A stretch of DNA of 64,000 bases from Volvox africanus (taxonomy: Eukaryota; Chlorophyta; Chlorophyceae; Chlamydomonadales; Volvocaceae): assembly GCA_030268105.1 (NCBI GenBank), contig BSDZ01000078.1, forward strand, positions 1,736,001 through 1,800,000, written 5' to 3'. The notes under the pieces were generated by a model. It was not told where the DNA came from. It saw only the letters and a program-made list of their open reading frames with translations, and did not search any database. A program made the translations under genes and the position numbers. Positions 18,701 to 31,165 of this stretch are shown piece after piece. The first letter of the stretch is position 1. Each line of letters starts with the position of its first letter.

Positions 18701-19332
18701 GTAGCGGCATAGTCTCGCCTGTCTCGCTTACCTGTACGTCTATCCCTGACTAGACTCGCAAGTAAAGCTGGTGCCGAAGTCCGGGCTTTGGATCAATGGC
18801 TAGCACATTATGATTTGTTCTAATTGATCAAAAGGATAATCACGCTTTAGCAGCGTACGCGTTTGTTTTCTCTCACCAGACCGTTACATTCGAATACTTG
18901 AACAATTTCACGTCACTAACAGCTTTCTGGATGAAATAATATACTACTATAAAATCAATGACAAAGAAAATGTTCAATGCCGTGCCGACACCTAGTTGAG
19001 AGAACCAATTACGACATCATATCACCGCGCCAACAGCGCGCATACATTGGAAATTCCTACAATTGTTTAATAGATATGATTAAATGGCGGGGAATTTACG
19101 TGACAAACAGGCCTCAGGACGGCCGTATGGGCAAGGGACACAGAAGAAGCCAAGGGATGCTTCAAGAATTCCTTTGTCGCAGCGCCAAGGATGACTTGAT
19201 GCAGTTCTTCGTTATGGGGATGCTCTTTACTGCGGCCTGCGTTGCCACCTCCAGGTTTGGGTGGTTGGAGGATGCAATCATCAGTAAAACTCTAAACACC
19301 ATGGCGACAGTAAAACTCAAAACTTCCCGCGC
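18700..19332 (+). other. 5' flank of intact cyclase, loosely similar to 8590-9200
   Basis: A frame here (RPQDGRMGKGHRRSQGMLQ; VMGMLFTAACVATSR) has a counterpart in copy A (VMGMLFQPACVAASR), suggesting a former or still used upstream exon. The copies differ by indels, and this copy has TAG where the other has CAG (near 18990). I cannot decide whether it is coding. Confidence 0.4.
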
Positions 19333-20717
19333 ACAGCCATCGTTCGCCATTTTCATGTACTTCTTAAGAACATACGACTATTTTGTTGCAGAACTACAAA
19401 ATGATACTCACTGTTTTGAATGCCCCTTCGCAGCTCAAATCAATCGCAACCACAAAACACGGCAACAACGACGGTCGCCGAACCGAACAGCACGGCAACG
19501 AACCGCACGTGGATTCGAGTCAGTTGCGGTCTGCGTCCTGCACTGCCATCGTACTACACTGCCGTACAGGAATGGATGCAATATGCAATGCAGCCCAGCG
19601 CGGATGCCGATATGACCCTTGTGGAGGTAGTGCCCGAAACCGCGGTCGAAACTGACCCATGGGTCAGTGCGTCCACCCGCATTCTGGGCGCGACTGAGGC
19701 GGCGATGCAGCCATTGGTGGGTTGTAATGGCAGGTTATGTGATTTTACTAATGACGGGTGCAGCGGCGGTAGAGAGTAGATGGCTTTGTAGGCCCTATGG
19801 CTTGAAAGGTGGCAGTGGTAATGGTGGCGATAATGGTGGCGGCGAACTCCAAACTTCCACTCTGATCCAGATCCCGCCTACCCTAAGTCTTACTCCCATT
19901 CTGCCCCCTTCCACTACCCCTCTCATTCCCAAACCCTTCCAATCACGTCGCCGTACGGCCGAGCACGTCCTGCAGCTAACCGCTAACACATCGTGGCTCC
20001 AGAGTCTTGAGGCCGCGGTGGCTGCTGGCAAGCCGCTGCCATCGGCGTACCTTACCCCACGCCCCGGCGCCCTCGGCGGCCCGACCATGGCGCCGCTGCT
20101 GCTTTTTTATCGGCGGGATTGGTGGGAAGCGATTAGTGGGCTTACGTACGACAAGGCCAGGGCTGCCATTCCCCCCACGTGGCCCCGGCTTGTGGCCCTC
20201 CTGGAGCAATTACATCAGCTGGATCTGGATCTGGACGGGGATGGCAAATCGGAACACGTGCTGTGTGTAGATATGATGCCAGGTGGGTATGGAGTCTTGG
20301 GATTTTTCTCCTTGCTCGTCCTGATGTAGGCAGGTATTACCTTACAATGTTACCATTCTTGCATTGAGGCATTTTTCGCCATTTGGGGGCGGGAGAGAAT
20401 TCATATGCCATTCTTATGCCTTCCTGACACTCTTCCGCTCCCTTTCTAATTGTCCCCTTCATCTTTCCGACCCATGGGTTTATCTTTCCATTCCATTGGC
20501 ACATTTTTATATTACGATAATACCTGCGTATGTAACCCGCACCGCGTCCACACTTCCCATCCGTGAGTCTGTTCATCTATTTTCTAATGGACATGTAGAC
20601 ATACACAATTTTGACGCCTTCCCGTCAACACTCGTATGCCCCCTCGCCTCAAAAGCTTGCAAAGGCTGGTCGCTACTGGCGGCTATTTACGCCTCGATGA
20701 TGCAAACCCATGGGACT
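19333..20717 (+). repeat. Segmental duplication block, about 99% identical to 9203-10589
   Basis: About 1385 bp differing at roughly a dozen sites, most of them before 19480. It covers the first exons and introns of the cyclase. Identity falls abruptly on both sides: leftward to loose similarity, rightward to none. Confidence 0.88.
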
Positions 20718-23700
20718 TCCGGCAGCAGCGGCCTGTGGTTCAATCCTGCAATGTCAATGCGCAACCGCATTGGTGGCGCGGCCATGGCACGGGCGCTACA
20801 GCTGTACGGCAGCCTGGCAGCGGTCAACGCGCGGGAATTCACGCCAGCAAGTGGTGGCAACATCACCCGCAGCAATCAAGCAGCGTCGCTAGCGGCGGAG
20901 CTGCATAGAAGTACAGTTGACAAAAGCGTTGCGGCCGCTGCTGCTGCAGCTGCCGTGTCCCCAACCTGCACTGCAGTCAATCCTCTGTTTGCGTCAGGCC
21001 GCTGTCTGTTCACTATCGACTGGGCGACTGCTGCACTGTACCTAGACCGTTCCCGGGCTGCCGGTAAGCTGTACGTGTCACGTGTCGCACTCGTACCGAT
21101 GTTGTACACTGAGAATTTCCCTAACCGATGTTGATATATTGATACTCAAACCTTTCCGTCTGGCCCCTCCAAAACCTCCTGTGCTGCAACAGCCACTTCT
21201 GGCCGGATTGGCGCGGCGCTACTGCCCGGAAGCACTGTCGTACAGGACGAGACCGCCCCTGATGTGCTGACAGCATGTACGGCTGCTACCTGCCCCCGCG
21301 CGGAGCTCCTTGTTGAGACGCCGCTGCCGCCGCCAGCGGAACAGGGGGTCAATGGTACGGCGATCCCAGTGACAGTATACACTCGCCTCAATGGAGCTAC
21401 GGGCAATGTTTCTTCGGTGTCGCAGCAGCAGCTTCCCGTACTTCAAGTGAATCGTGTGCCGCTGCTGAGCGAGGTCACGAACACATGGCTGTTGGCACCC
21501 GGGCTCAGCGAGGAGGAGCGGAAGGAAACGGAGGCCTTTATGAGGTAGATATGGTATTATTAAACTTATTAGTAAAAACGTTTGTTGTATTATGAGGAGC
21601 GGAAGCGACATTAAGGAAAATGTCGAAGGTGAAAGCAAGGAAAGATAGAACCACAAAGGGGTGGTATGTGAGAACTACCGGTTTGTTTGTAAGCGAGATT
21701 AAGTAGCCCAGAGCGGCTATTGATAAACTCCAAGGAGATCGGCACCTAGCGATGATCTTGTCCACCAGCCCACCTCATGAGCCACCCACCATCGTAATGC
21801 CTTCTAAAGAAAGCCCTTACTCAGATAAGCCAGGATATGCAGTCGCGCAGTATCTAAAAACATGTCTTCAAGTTAATTCCTTGTGTTTAAATTTGTTACA
21901 TCGGAAGGTTGGTTAATCATAGCTGCTACATCATGGGCTGAATTTACGTTCATATCGGTAAAATCATCAAACGGCCTTGAAGTTTTGATATGGCAATCCT
22001 ACAGAGCACGGCCCCCTGCTGAGGCGCTTCATGGTGCGGCCCCGGTCAAAAACTTATGTGTTAAATGACCAAACAAATTCAATCGTTCGCCCATCTGGAA
22101 AGCAATAGTCATAGCCTTATACATTAGATGGCATTCATGGATGCATTTCCTTCGCATTCCATGACATTTCCAGGCAAGTCATGGCATTTCATGGATTTCA
22201 TCGCAACAAAAGATCAACCGTTCACTTGGACGATCATTGTCCCGCCAGATGACAAGAACAAGCGGTAAAGCAAATTACTTATACTATATATACTATATAT
22301 ACTATATAACTATAATAAGATATTGTTAAACCTTCTCTATTCAAATACAAGGGTGAAACAAACAAGTTTCACAGTTTCCATTCTCCCAGCGGCAGCCCGC
22401 AGTCCTACCTTTGCCTCACGCATCTTAACCTAGGTGAATCGATAAACTACCATAGCTTATAAATTGAGGAAGCATCGCGGACGCGGTTTGCAATACCGCG
22501 TGGAGGCGGCATGTAGCGTGACGCTGCACGCCGCGCCATGCCACACCAAGCGTGCCGTACCATGCCACGCCATGTCAAGTGGCACGCCACACCACGCACG
22601 CAAATTGCTAAGTTGGGGGCTCGAAAACCAGCACTCTCTATTGCTGCAAGTATCAGAGGCCGCACCTTTTTTTCGGCTTCAAGGAAGCTAACGCCAACTC
22701 TTGTTTTTATGTTGGATAGTAGTGTCACCCTGCACAAAAGTCATGTCGCTTACTCCATAATTTGCTGGTGTATTTGTACGGCGTCCTGTTAGGTGATTTT
22801 GGTTAGGACATTTGTCGTACAGTTTCCGAGGTTTTGGGAAATGTAAAAGCGTCGACTGCTGACAACAGCCTACTTCAAGGACCTTACACGCCGCCCCGTG
22901 CCAACTAACTCTCCCAGCCATGTAGGTAATAAGCTGAGCTTGATGTACGGCATGATGTTTACGGTAACCTACCAGCCCAACGTCTCTGAAATCAGCAGCT
23001 ACCTGATGGCGGCTGACAGCTCCGTATGTGACCTTTCAGCAACTTCCGGTATGGGAAGTGATCTGACGAACCTTGTCGTACCAATAGGAACGGCAGCCGC
23101 AGCTGCAGCACTTTCCATATTGAACATGGATTCGGAGGATGTGCGTGCAGTGGTGCTGGTGAGCACTGAGGAGGGGGTGAGGGGTGATGAGGAGGGGAAA
23201 GGGGGAGGGAGAAAATGAGGACCAATTCAAAGAAAACAACTCACACATCAAAACCCAGAAAACACCGAAATGGCACGGAGGAGGAAGGCAAGGGTGGAAA
23301 GGGGGAGAGGGGGGAAGAAGAAGTATACGTGTTTTTCGTTTTCCTCTTGCCCCCTTCTCCCAAAATTCCACGTACATGTACACATACATACACACATACA
23401 CATCATCATGGTGATTCGTCATTTCCTGCAGACGACCAGCATCGCGCTCACAAGCTTGAACAAAGCGTACGATATACTGATGCCGTACAGCTGCATGTAC
23501 AGGTAAGAGTATTGCCAGTTGGTGTAAGGGTGTGGAGATTTCGGTGCAAGATTGGCCATTCTTGATATGCGAGTGACATCTGTGCTGTTACTTGTACCAC
23601 TACAGCTACTGCTACTGCTACTCCTACTGCCAATGCTACTGATTTTGAAACTTCTCCCAGCTGCTATTGCTGCTTTTTACTTGCTATTGCTAGTGAACCT

Positions 23701-26700
23701 GTGTCAGTAGCAGGATTTTTAGCACGGATCCAAGACCTTGATGCCTGTGGGCCCTACGTCAATTTGAACCGTTACTCAGCCGGTTGGCTTCTGCTCCTGC
23801 CGTTATTGTTGCCGCTCCTCTTGCCCTAAATGTCTTATAGAACCGTCCTAGATAATATGACGATAGAGGCGCTGGCATTGCACGGCATCACGGCAGGCGC
23901 TGGTGCCGCCGCCCCGGCCACCGCCAGCTCACGCTGGGGGCCCACTGCATCCAACGACCCGGCATCAGCCTTGTCGGTGACGTTGGCGTCAGTGACGTCG
24001 CCGTTAGCTGCGACGTCCGTGGTTTCGGAGGCAGGCGCGGTTCTGGCCCCCTGGAGCACTTTGGCCGCCAATGGCAGTACGAGGTTCCAGGCCATATTTG
24101 AGGGTGAGACACAACGACGGAGGATTGATAACGAGGGGGGGGATAGTATGCAAACATGATAAGACATGATACATAGTCTTATTCTATTTTTACATATTAT
24201 ATTAATGGATTTTTTCATCATAACATAACCCAATGTATTGCAATATATAATATAATATTATGTTCTATTCTATTCTATTCTTTTCTATTCTATTCTATTC
24301 TTTTCTATTCTATTCTATTCTTTTCTATTATATTATATTATATTATATTATATTATATTATATTATATTATATTATATTATATTATATTATATTATATTA
24401 TATTATATTATATTATATTATATTATATTATATTATATTATATTATATTATATTATATTATGTTCTATTCTTTTCTATTCTATTCTATTCTATTCTATTC
24501 TATTATATTCTATTCTATTCTATTATATTCTATTCTATTCTATTCTATTCTATTCTATTCTATTCTATTCTATTATATTATATTATATTATATTATATTA
24601 TATTATATTATATTATATTATATTATATTATATTATATTATATTATATTATATTATATTATATTATATTATATTATATTATATTATATTATATTAATACA
24701 CATCATTATCATTGTAATGATCCTGCACATACGGCTCTTAATGTCTGCCTGCAGCTCATAACCTAATAACTCTCCACCTTCATACTCTCCATTCCTACCC
24801 CTCACCCAAGCCACCGCAACTTCACACTCTCCCCGCTCTCCCCTCCAGTGCTCGACAAGTTCCTTCATTCGGCTTTCTGGAAAAGGAATCAAAAAACTTG
24901 AAATAAGAAATATGATAATTAAGCAAATCAAGTTGGGCGTGTAAATGCCCTCATCTCAGGTAAATATCTAACCCCCTAAACCCTAACTCCCAACCCTTAA
25001 CCTCTTTTCTCCGACCCCGAGCTCCAGAGTTCCCCTACCCGAACATCCTCAAGCAAGCCTACCTCCACGCCTTCCCGCCCGTCGGAGAGAACATCACCGT
25101 CGTACAAGAAGGAAGCAAAAGCCGTACATTGCTGTTAAAAGTGGGCCTCCCACTTATCGTCGGCTTGGGGTGCAGCGTGCTTGCCCTGATCGTGGCTACA
25201 GTGGTGATATTCAGGATGCTCCAAAACCGGCGTTTGAGGGCCGTACAGCCGCCCGGACCAGGACCGGCAACCACCCTAGTCGTTAGTGACATACAGGTAA
25301 TGAACTGTCAGTTATGGAGGGGGGTTAGGAAGGAAGAGGGGAAAAGAGGGGAGCGGGTGGGTGATAGGGGAAGGGGAAGAATACGGCAAAACCCTTAAAG
25401 CCGGACTGTCATTAATTAGGGGCCTTTTATTGTGAAGGCCAGCAGATAGAAGGGGGAATGAGCCCAACGGACCAGACCCACGGGTCGGATCCGGGGTAGC
25501 AGGGAGGTGGGTATGATGTGAGTGAGCGCCATGGAGGGGTGGGTAAGAGGCTGTAAGTGGGTAATAAAACACACACATGAGGGGCATGTGCTCTGTCGAT
25601 TCTTGTTGCTTATGTCGTTTGTTGCTGTTTTCTACTTGCCGATGCTAATGCTAATGCCAATCACATTGACAGAACTCCACGCTGCTGTGGGAGGTGCTGC
25701 CGTCCGGTGTCATGGACGTGTGCTTGGGAATCCACCATTCCATCATCCGAAAGGTAGTACGACAGTACGGCACAATGTATGGTGGTAGTTGGCGACAGGC
25801 GTGTATGAAGAGCGTAAATGGAGGCCTAACTGACTGATGGATGAGGCTTGGTGAACACCCGCCTGCCCTTCCCTGCCATGTATGTATGTGTATGGATATG
25901 CAACTGCCTGTCCCCGCTCCCGTCCCCATTTCCCCTCAACCCCCCCCCACTCCGCTTCACCCGCAGCACCTGGTGGAAAACCGGGGTTACGAGCTCTCGA
26001 CGGAGGGGGACGCATTCGCGGTGGCGTTCCACTGCCCCAGTGACGCACTGGCCTTCGCGATGGATGCGCAGGTGCGGCGAGAGGCGGGCCGGGATGCACG
26101 AGGGGGCCGTTATGTCAGCGTTCGTACATAGAATCCAAGAACGGATCCTCAGCTATGAATGTCGTACGATGTTGTATGAACAGGTGGCGTTATTGCACGC
26201 TGACTGGCCGCCTTCACTGCTGGAGCAAGTCGACGGTTGTGAGTTGTGGGCTCAACCGTTCACGGTTCCCGGTAACCGCTCAGAGACCGGTGGGTCACAG
26301 GAATTTGGACCGACCCGTGGGTCATCCGCGGCATGGTGGAAAGAGAACCCGGATGCGGTACCACTGACCTCTCCACTGCAGCTCGGCAGCGGCGCCGCCC
26401 TCGCTGCACGGCCACTGCCATCACGTGTGGAGCAACTGCGGTCAGTTGGCACACATGTCGGTGGGACGAGCGACGGCTGCAGCAGTAGTGCCGGTGAAGG
26501 AGTGGCGGCTCCGGGTGTACGGCAGTTTCGATCCATGTCGGCGGAAGGAGGAAGTACTGTCAATCAAGTGAGTGGAAGCGTGGCGGTATCAGCGGCGGTT
26601 CGGAGCCTGCCGGGAATTGTGACGGAATGGCTCGCCGCCGGCGGTTACGGTGAATGTGCGGCGCCACTGCCAGTACTGCCGAATGACACCGGAAAGAAGG

Positions 26701-29700
26701 CCGCCGCCGCCGCCGGCGACGGTGTGATGAGCGCTTCAGCTGCCGAGGGCGAAGTGGGTCAAGACGACAAGGCGGAAGCTGCGGAGAGGATCATCGGCGG
26801 CATTAAAACTCCGCTACCGCTGTCACGCGACGCCATACGAATGGGTACGAATGAGGCAAGCAGCGACGCCGATAATGACTCGCAACAGTCAGATTGGCGT
26901 TTAATGGTAACCTGGGATGCGGGCCTTCCATCCCGTCAGGACGCCGCAGCGGCAGCACCGTCGACGCCGCCACTGCCGGGGCTGCAGCGGCGCCCCCGGA
27001 TCAGAACCAGCATGTCCTTGGACCGCCACCTACCAGGCGTCCTGGCGGCAAAGCTGACGTACAATGACGTCATCCCGTCGACGCGCCCTCGGCCTTTGGG
27101 TAATGCACGTTGCGGCAGTGGTAGTGGTCGTGACAGCGGCGGCACCGGCGGCGGAACCATCCTCTTGCCGACGGTGACCCCTAGGTCAGTGAAGTCAGTG
27201 ACCCATGGGACACAGCCGCCGCGCAGCGGCTCACTACGACGTTTGATACGCGAGATCAAGTTTAGATCTCATCGTCGAGTATCGGCGATGGATTTGGGAA
27301 CCAACCACCATGAGTGGGCTCCATTACCCCTTACAGCGGCAGCGGCGCCAGCCGCGGCGGTGGCACCGGCACCGGTGGCAGCAGCGGCAGTGTCGGCAGG
27401 CGCTCACGATGTTGAGATAGCGGCAGCGGCGGTAGCGGCGCCGCAGCCACCGCCACCACCATTGCTCATGCACGGCAGCGCCCTGAGTGAGCCGGCCTGC
27501 TCCGCGTCCCGTTTCAAGGCTGAAGATGGCGAGCGCTTCCTCACCTCTTTCACTACTTCGGGACGCGGCCAGCCAGTATTCGACGCATTATGGCACAGTG
27601 TGAATGCCGCTGGCGCGCAGCTCCTGCAATCCAGATTTCTTGGATCGGGATCCGAATCCGGAAGGTCTGCGATGACTCCGGATCTCCCCCTCGCTGCCGG
27701 CACCCCCCATGCCGGCGGCACCGGCGGCCAATGGTTATCCGTGGAGGCCTTATTACGCCAACTGTACGGCAGTGCCTCGCCCAACGGTGGTGGAAAGGCG
27801 GCGGCAATGACACCAGAGGTGCTACCACCGATAGCGTCGGGGGCGGCGTTCAGTGAGAAGGCGGGTGGCTTGCGCCCGCCACCGCAGCTGGTGTTGCGGG
27901 GGCTGAGGGTACGAATGGGCATTCACTCAGATCTTCACGAAACGGAGGTGAGCGGGTCTGGCATGAGCTTGAGGCGAATTGAGCAGGAATGATAATAATA
28001 ATGTGAAAGTAAAGAATATAAAACGATCAGAATAATTAAAACAATTAAAATAATTAAAACGACAGAAATTCCATGTATTTGCATCTATCCGTGTCCATGT
28101 CCATGTCCGTGTAGATGGTACGGCGGCTATCCCACACCTTACATATCACCTCTTATATTGTTGTCTATGTATGATAGCATTTATGTGGATGTATGTGTGT
28201 ACGGATTCGTGGCCCTTCTGTGGGCTCCATGATGTCACAGCATGGATAGCACGGCTCTTCAGTCGTGTCCCTGTCCGCCCTGACTGCCAGGACTCATTAG
28301 CGGTGAAATGCTCCGTCCGGGAAGTACAAACGCAAGGCCCCTGATTGGGGTCATGGGGTGCGGGGGGGCTTGGAAACCCAAGCCCATACGCCAGTAGGTG
28401 GTCCAATCGGGGCTGGCACATGGATAGGGGCCGCAGAGGGCAAGAGCATCTGCGAAATCAAACAACCCGGTGAACCCTAGCAGCCCCAGCCATGCGGTAC
28501 GCGGGCCCGATGCCGCGTACTTTGCCCCCGGGCTTCCCCGCCTAAAACAACACACGCCAGCGTAAGGGGCAGCAATCAAGTGTGTGTCTGAGTGCCGCCA
28601 CCCCATTTGTTAGTTTCGCGTCTTAATAAATTTACAACCGTTTTATCTTTTATCAACCCCATTCATTGCCCAGGTAACTACTACTCTCAGAGACGGTGTA
28701 ACAGTCACAACATACACGGGGGAGTTCATGACGACTTGCAAAGACATCTGCGACTCAGCCATGGTAAGTTGGATTGTGGCAGTGGCTACTTCTGCTACTG
28801 CTAGAGTTATTGACGGTGCTGGTGCTGCTGCTGCTGCTGCTGGCCCACTGATTCGCCGCTGCTAATGTTCTCATCCTCCCATTTACTCTTCGACCGAATA
28901 GTCCAACTTCGTCCAAAAACACACCCAATTTCCCCCGCCCCCACTCCACTGGCCACCCAACCATCCACCCCACGCATCACCAGGGTGGTGTGGTCCTACT
29001 AAGTGGTCGCGCGTTTCAGCGATATCAGGAGCTGAGACTTCAGGACGCAGACTCCCAGTCACGAGATGTGATGCTGCTCAATCTGGGAGAGCACGTGCTC
29101 AAGGCCCCAGGTGTGTTTATGTGCGTGTGTCTATGTGTGTGTGGGGAGATTGCATGGGAGGTGGGTTGGCCACGAGGAAAGGGTGTAAGGAGTTTGGAGG
29201 TGAGGGGGGGGGGGGCCGGGGGCTAGCTAGGATTGGTGAAGGAAGAAGTCTAGGGAGTTGAGATGTTGGTATGGAACTGGATATGAGATTGAGTGCTGTC
29301 GCCCATCGCCCCATCATCCCGCACCCTTTCATTTTTCCTCCGCCTCTTCCTCCTTTCCCCCCCCTCCCCAAAGTGTTATTGCAATATGTTTGCTAACTTC
29401 TCATAGCTCGCCACGTACTTTCCTTTTCAATTGCACCCATCCTGCAAGTTTTGTCAAGATTAGGATTATATGTTTCCCAATAGCGTTATCACCCTGTCCT
29501 AAAACCCTAACCCCCTTTCCCTTTGCTCGCCGGCACCGGGCCTTTAAACCTTCACCAAAATATCATGCGTTTTAGCTGATGGTGTTGGCGGCGGTGGCGG
29601 TGAGGACGCCAACCCTTATGGCATGGGCAACACCGCCACCATCAAGCACCCCGACCACGACCCCAGCGCTCTGCTGCTACGCGTCATTTATTGCGCCTTC

Positions 29701-31165
29701 AGCCCGGCGTTGATGCCACGCATGGCAGTTCTGCCCTCCCTGGTGCGAACCTTCCGGCAAGTAGTTCCTGGCTGTCTGTCCGCTCCCGCCGCTGCCGTCG
29801 CACCGGTCTTCTGCAACGTCGTGGGCACCGAGTCACTGCTCGCCTGGGAAAAGGTGCTACTGCAAAAGCAAATGCTGGTTAAGAGGGAGGGCTCCTCTGG
29901 CAGTAGCGCCGCCAGTGGCGGCGGCGGCGGCAGTGGCAGGAAGGGGGTGGATACAAACAGCGGGCGTCGTGAGCTGGCGGCGGTGACGGCAGCGGTGGCA
30001 GAGCCGCCACCGCTGCTGCTGGTGACGGCCGCTTTGGAGCTTCTCCGCCGTTGTGCCAACGACGCAGCGCAGCGGTTGGGCGGTTACCTGGTGGCGGTTT
30101 CTGGCGATGCGGGGCATTGGGTTTTAGTGTTTGGGTCGCCGGAAAACGCAATCGTGTGGGGTTTGGAGATGTTGGAGGCGATGTTGGCGGCGGAGTGGCC
30201 AGAGGGCTTTCTGGATCATGACCTGACGGAGGAGGTGTGGAGAGGTAAGCGGCTGGGGGGCTGGCCGGGTAGTGGAGAGCTATGAAAATATGGATGCATG
30301 TCATATGCTACGAAGACGGTGTAGGAGGAAGGGGCGATGGACAATGGAGGATCTCTCCCCTTTTCCCCTCCTCCCCCCTTTCTCTCCCCAACTCCTCTGC
30401 ATCCCTCAACTCCTCTGCATCCCCCAACTCCCCCCGTTGTCGTTGTAGGTGGGGTATTGACGAAGCGGGGCCTAAGACTGCGTATTGGAATTGACTTTGG
30501 ACGAGCGATGGTACGGCTTGTGCCCAGGACGGGCAAGCTGGACTACGTCGGCCGCCCCATGAACCGGGCGGCGAGGATTGCGGCCAAGGCGAAGGCTGCA
30601 TCGGTGAGGGGAAGGATAAGGGGAGGGTGAAAGGGGGAGGGAAGGCGGGAGCGGGTCGGTGGACGGGTATTATGTCTGTTCTGCTTCCCCTCCCCCACTC
30701 TCGTCTACCGCCTCCTCCATTCCCCTTTTTACCCCTATTCCTTCTTCTTCATGCCTCCACCTTCCCAATAGAGCCCCATGCATCCGCCCTGCATCTAACC
30801 TTCCCCCTTTCTTACAGCCTTCACCGACCACCCAAACATAACGTAGCCAAAACCGCACACCCAAAATGCCTTCCCAGATGCTGGTGAGTGGTGCCGTTTG
30901 GGGGGCTGTTCGTCCTGCTCTTCGTCAGCGGCTAACGGCCGTTAGTCTGGGGAAGATGCAACTGAAAGGCGTCACCGAACAGTTGGAGCTGCTGGCAATC
31001 AGTTGGCGTGCATGTGGAGTGCCACCTGCACAAGCTGGTGGCGCAAATAGCAAGGAGGGAAATGATGATGAAAAGGAGGAGAAGAAGAAGAAGAAGTGGG
31101 GGATGAAAGAGAAGGGAAGGGAGGAAACAGAGTTTACATCTGTCGCGAGCATCTTCAGCACGTAA
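19420..31165 (+). CDS. Receptor-type class III nucleotidyl cyclase: solute-binding-like ectodomain, one TM helix, two cyclase domains
   Basis: Makes a cyclic nucleotide at the membrane, probably under control of an extracellular ligand. Exons: 19420-19716, 19976-20282, 20656-21063, 21193-21544, 22918-23158, 23432-23502, 23841-24103, 25028-25296, 25673-25753, 25967-26071, 26184-27947, 28674-28763, 28984-29110, 29576-30244, 30449-30603, 30878-31165. All phases agree, giving 1828 residues. Residues 30-560 resemble bacterial extracellular solute-binding proteins (LLLFYRRDWWEAISGL, DLDGDGK, FASGRCLFTIDW). A TM helix lies near 683-708. The first cyclase domain has SDIQNST and STEGDAF (metal Asp pair) and GLRVRMGIHS, split by about 560 low-complexity residues. 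The second has GLRLRIGIDFGRA and LDYVGRPMNRAARIAAKA (transition-state Asn and Arg). The start is uncertain: this Met has no signal peptide after it, so an upstream exon may be missing. Confidence 0.87.
24245..24694. repeat. (TATTA)n / (TTCTA)n pentanucleotide satellite in cyclase intron
   Basis: About 450 bp of alternating TTCTA and TATTA blocks, in the 924-bp intron between exons 23841-24103 and 25028-25296. The 168-codon Ile/Tyr/Leu frame across it is an artefact. Confidence 0.9.
28213..28573 (-). repeat. Dispersed unclassified repeat, copy 2 (cyclase intron)
   Basis: Inverted copy of the block at 3449-3788, lying in the intron between cyclase exons 26184-27947 and 28674-28763. Confidence 0.75.

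Noticed and set aside
24260..24766. 168-codon Ile/Tyr/Leu-rich frame resembling a membrane protein
   Set aside because: Pure pentanucleotide repeat inside a cyclase intron.
24849..24885. Apparent cyclase exon (VLDKFLHSAFW) after a good acceptor
   Set aside because: No usable donor follows; joining 24103 directly to 25028 keeps phase and gives a continuous protein.
24970..25010. CCCTAAA/CCCTAAC runs resembling plant-type telomere repeats (also near 53130)
   Set aside because: Only two or three imperfect units within intron or spacer sequence; not an interstitial telomere.
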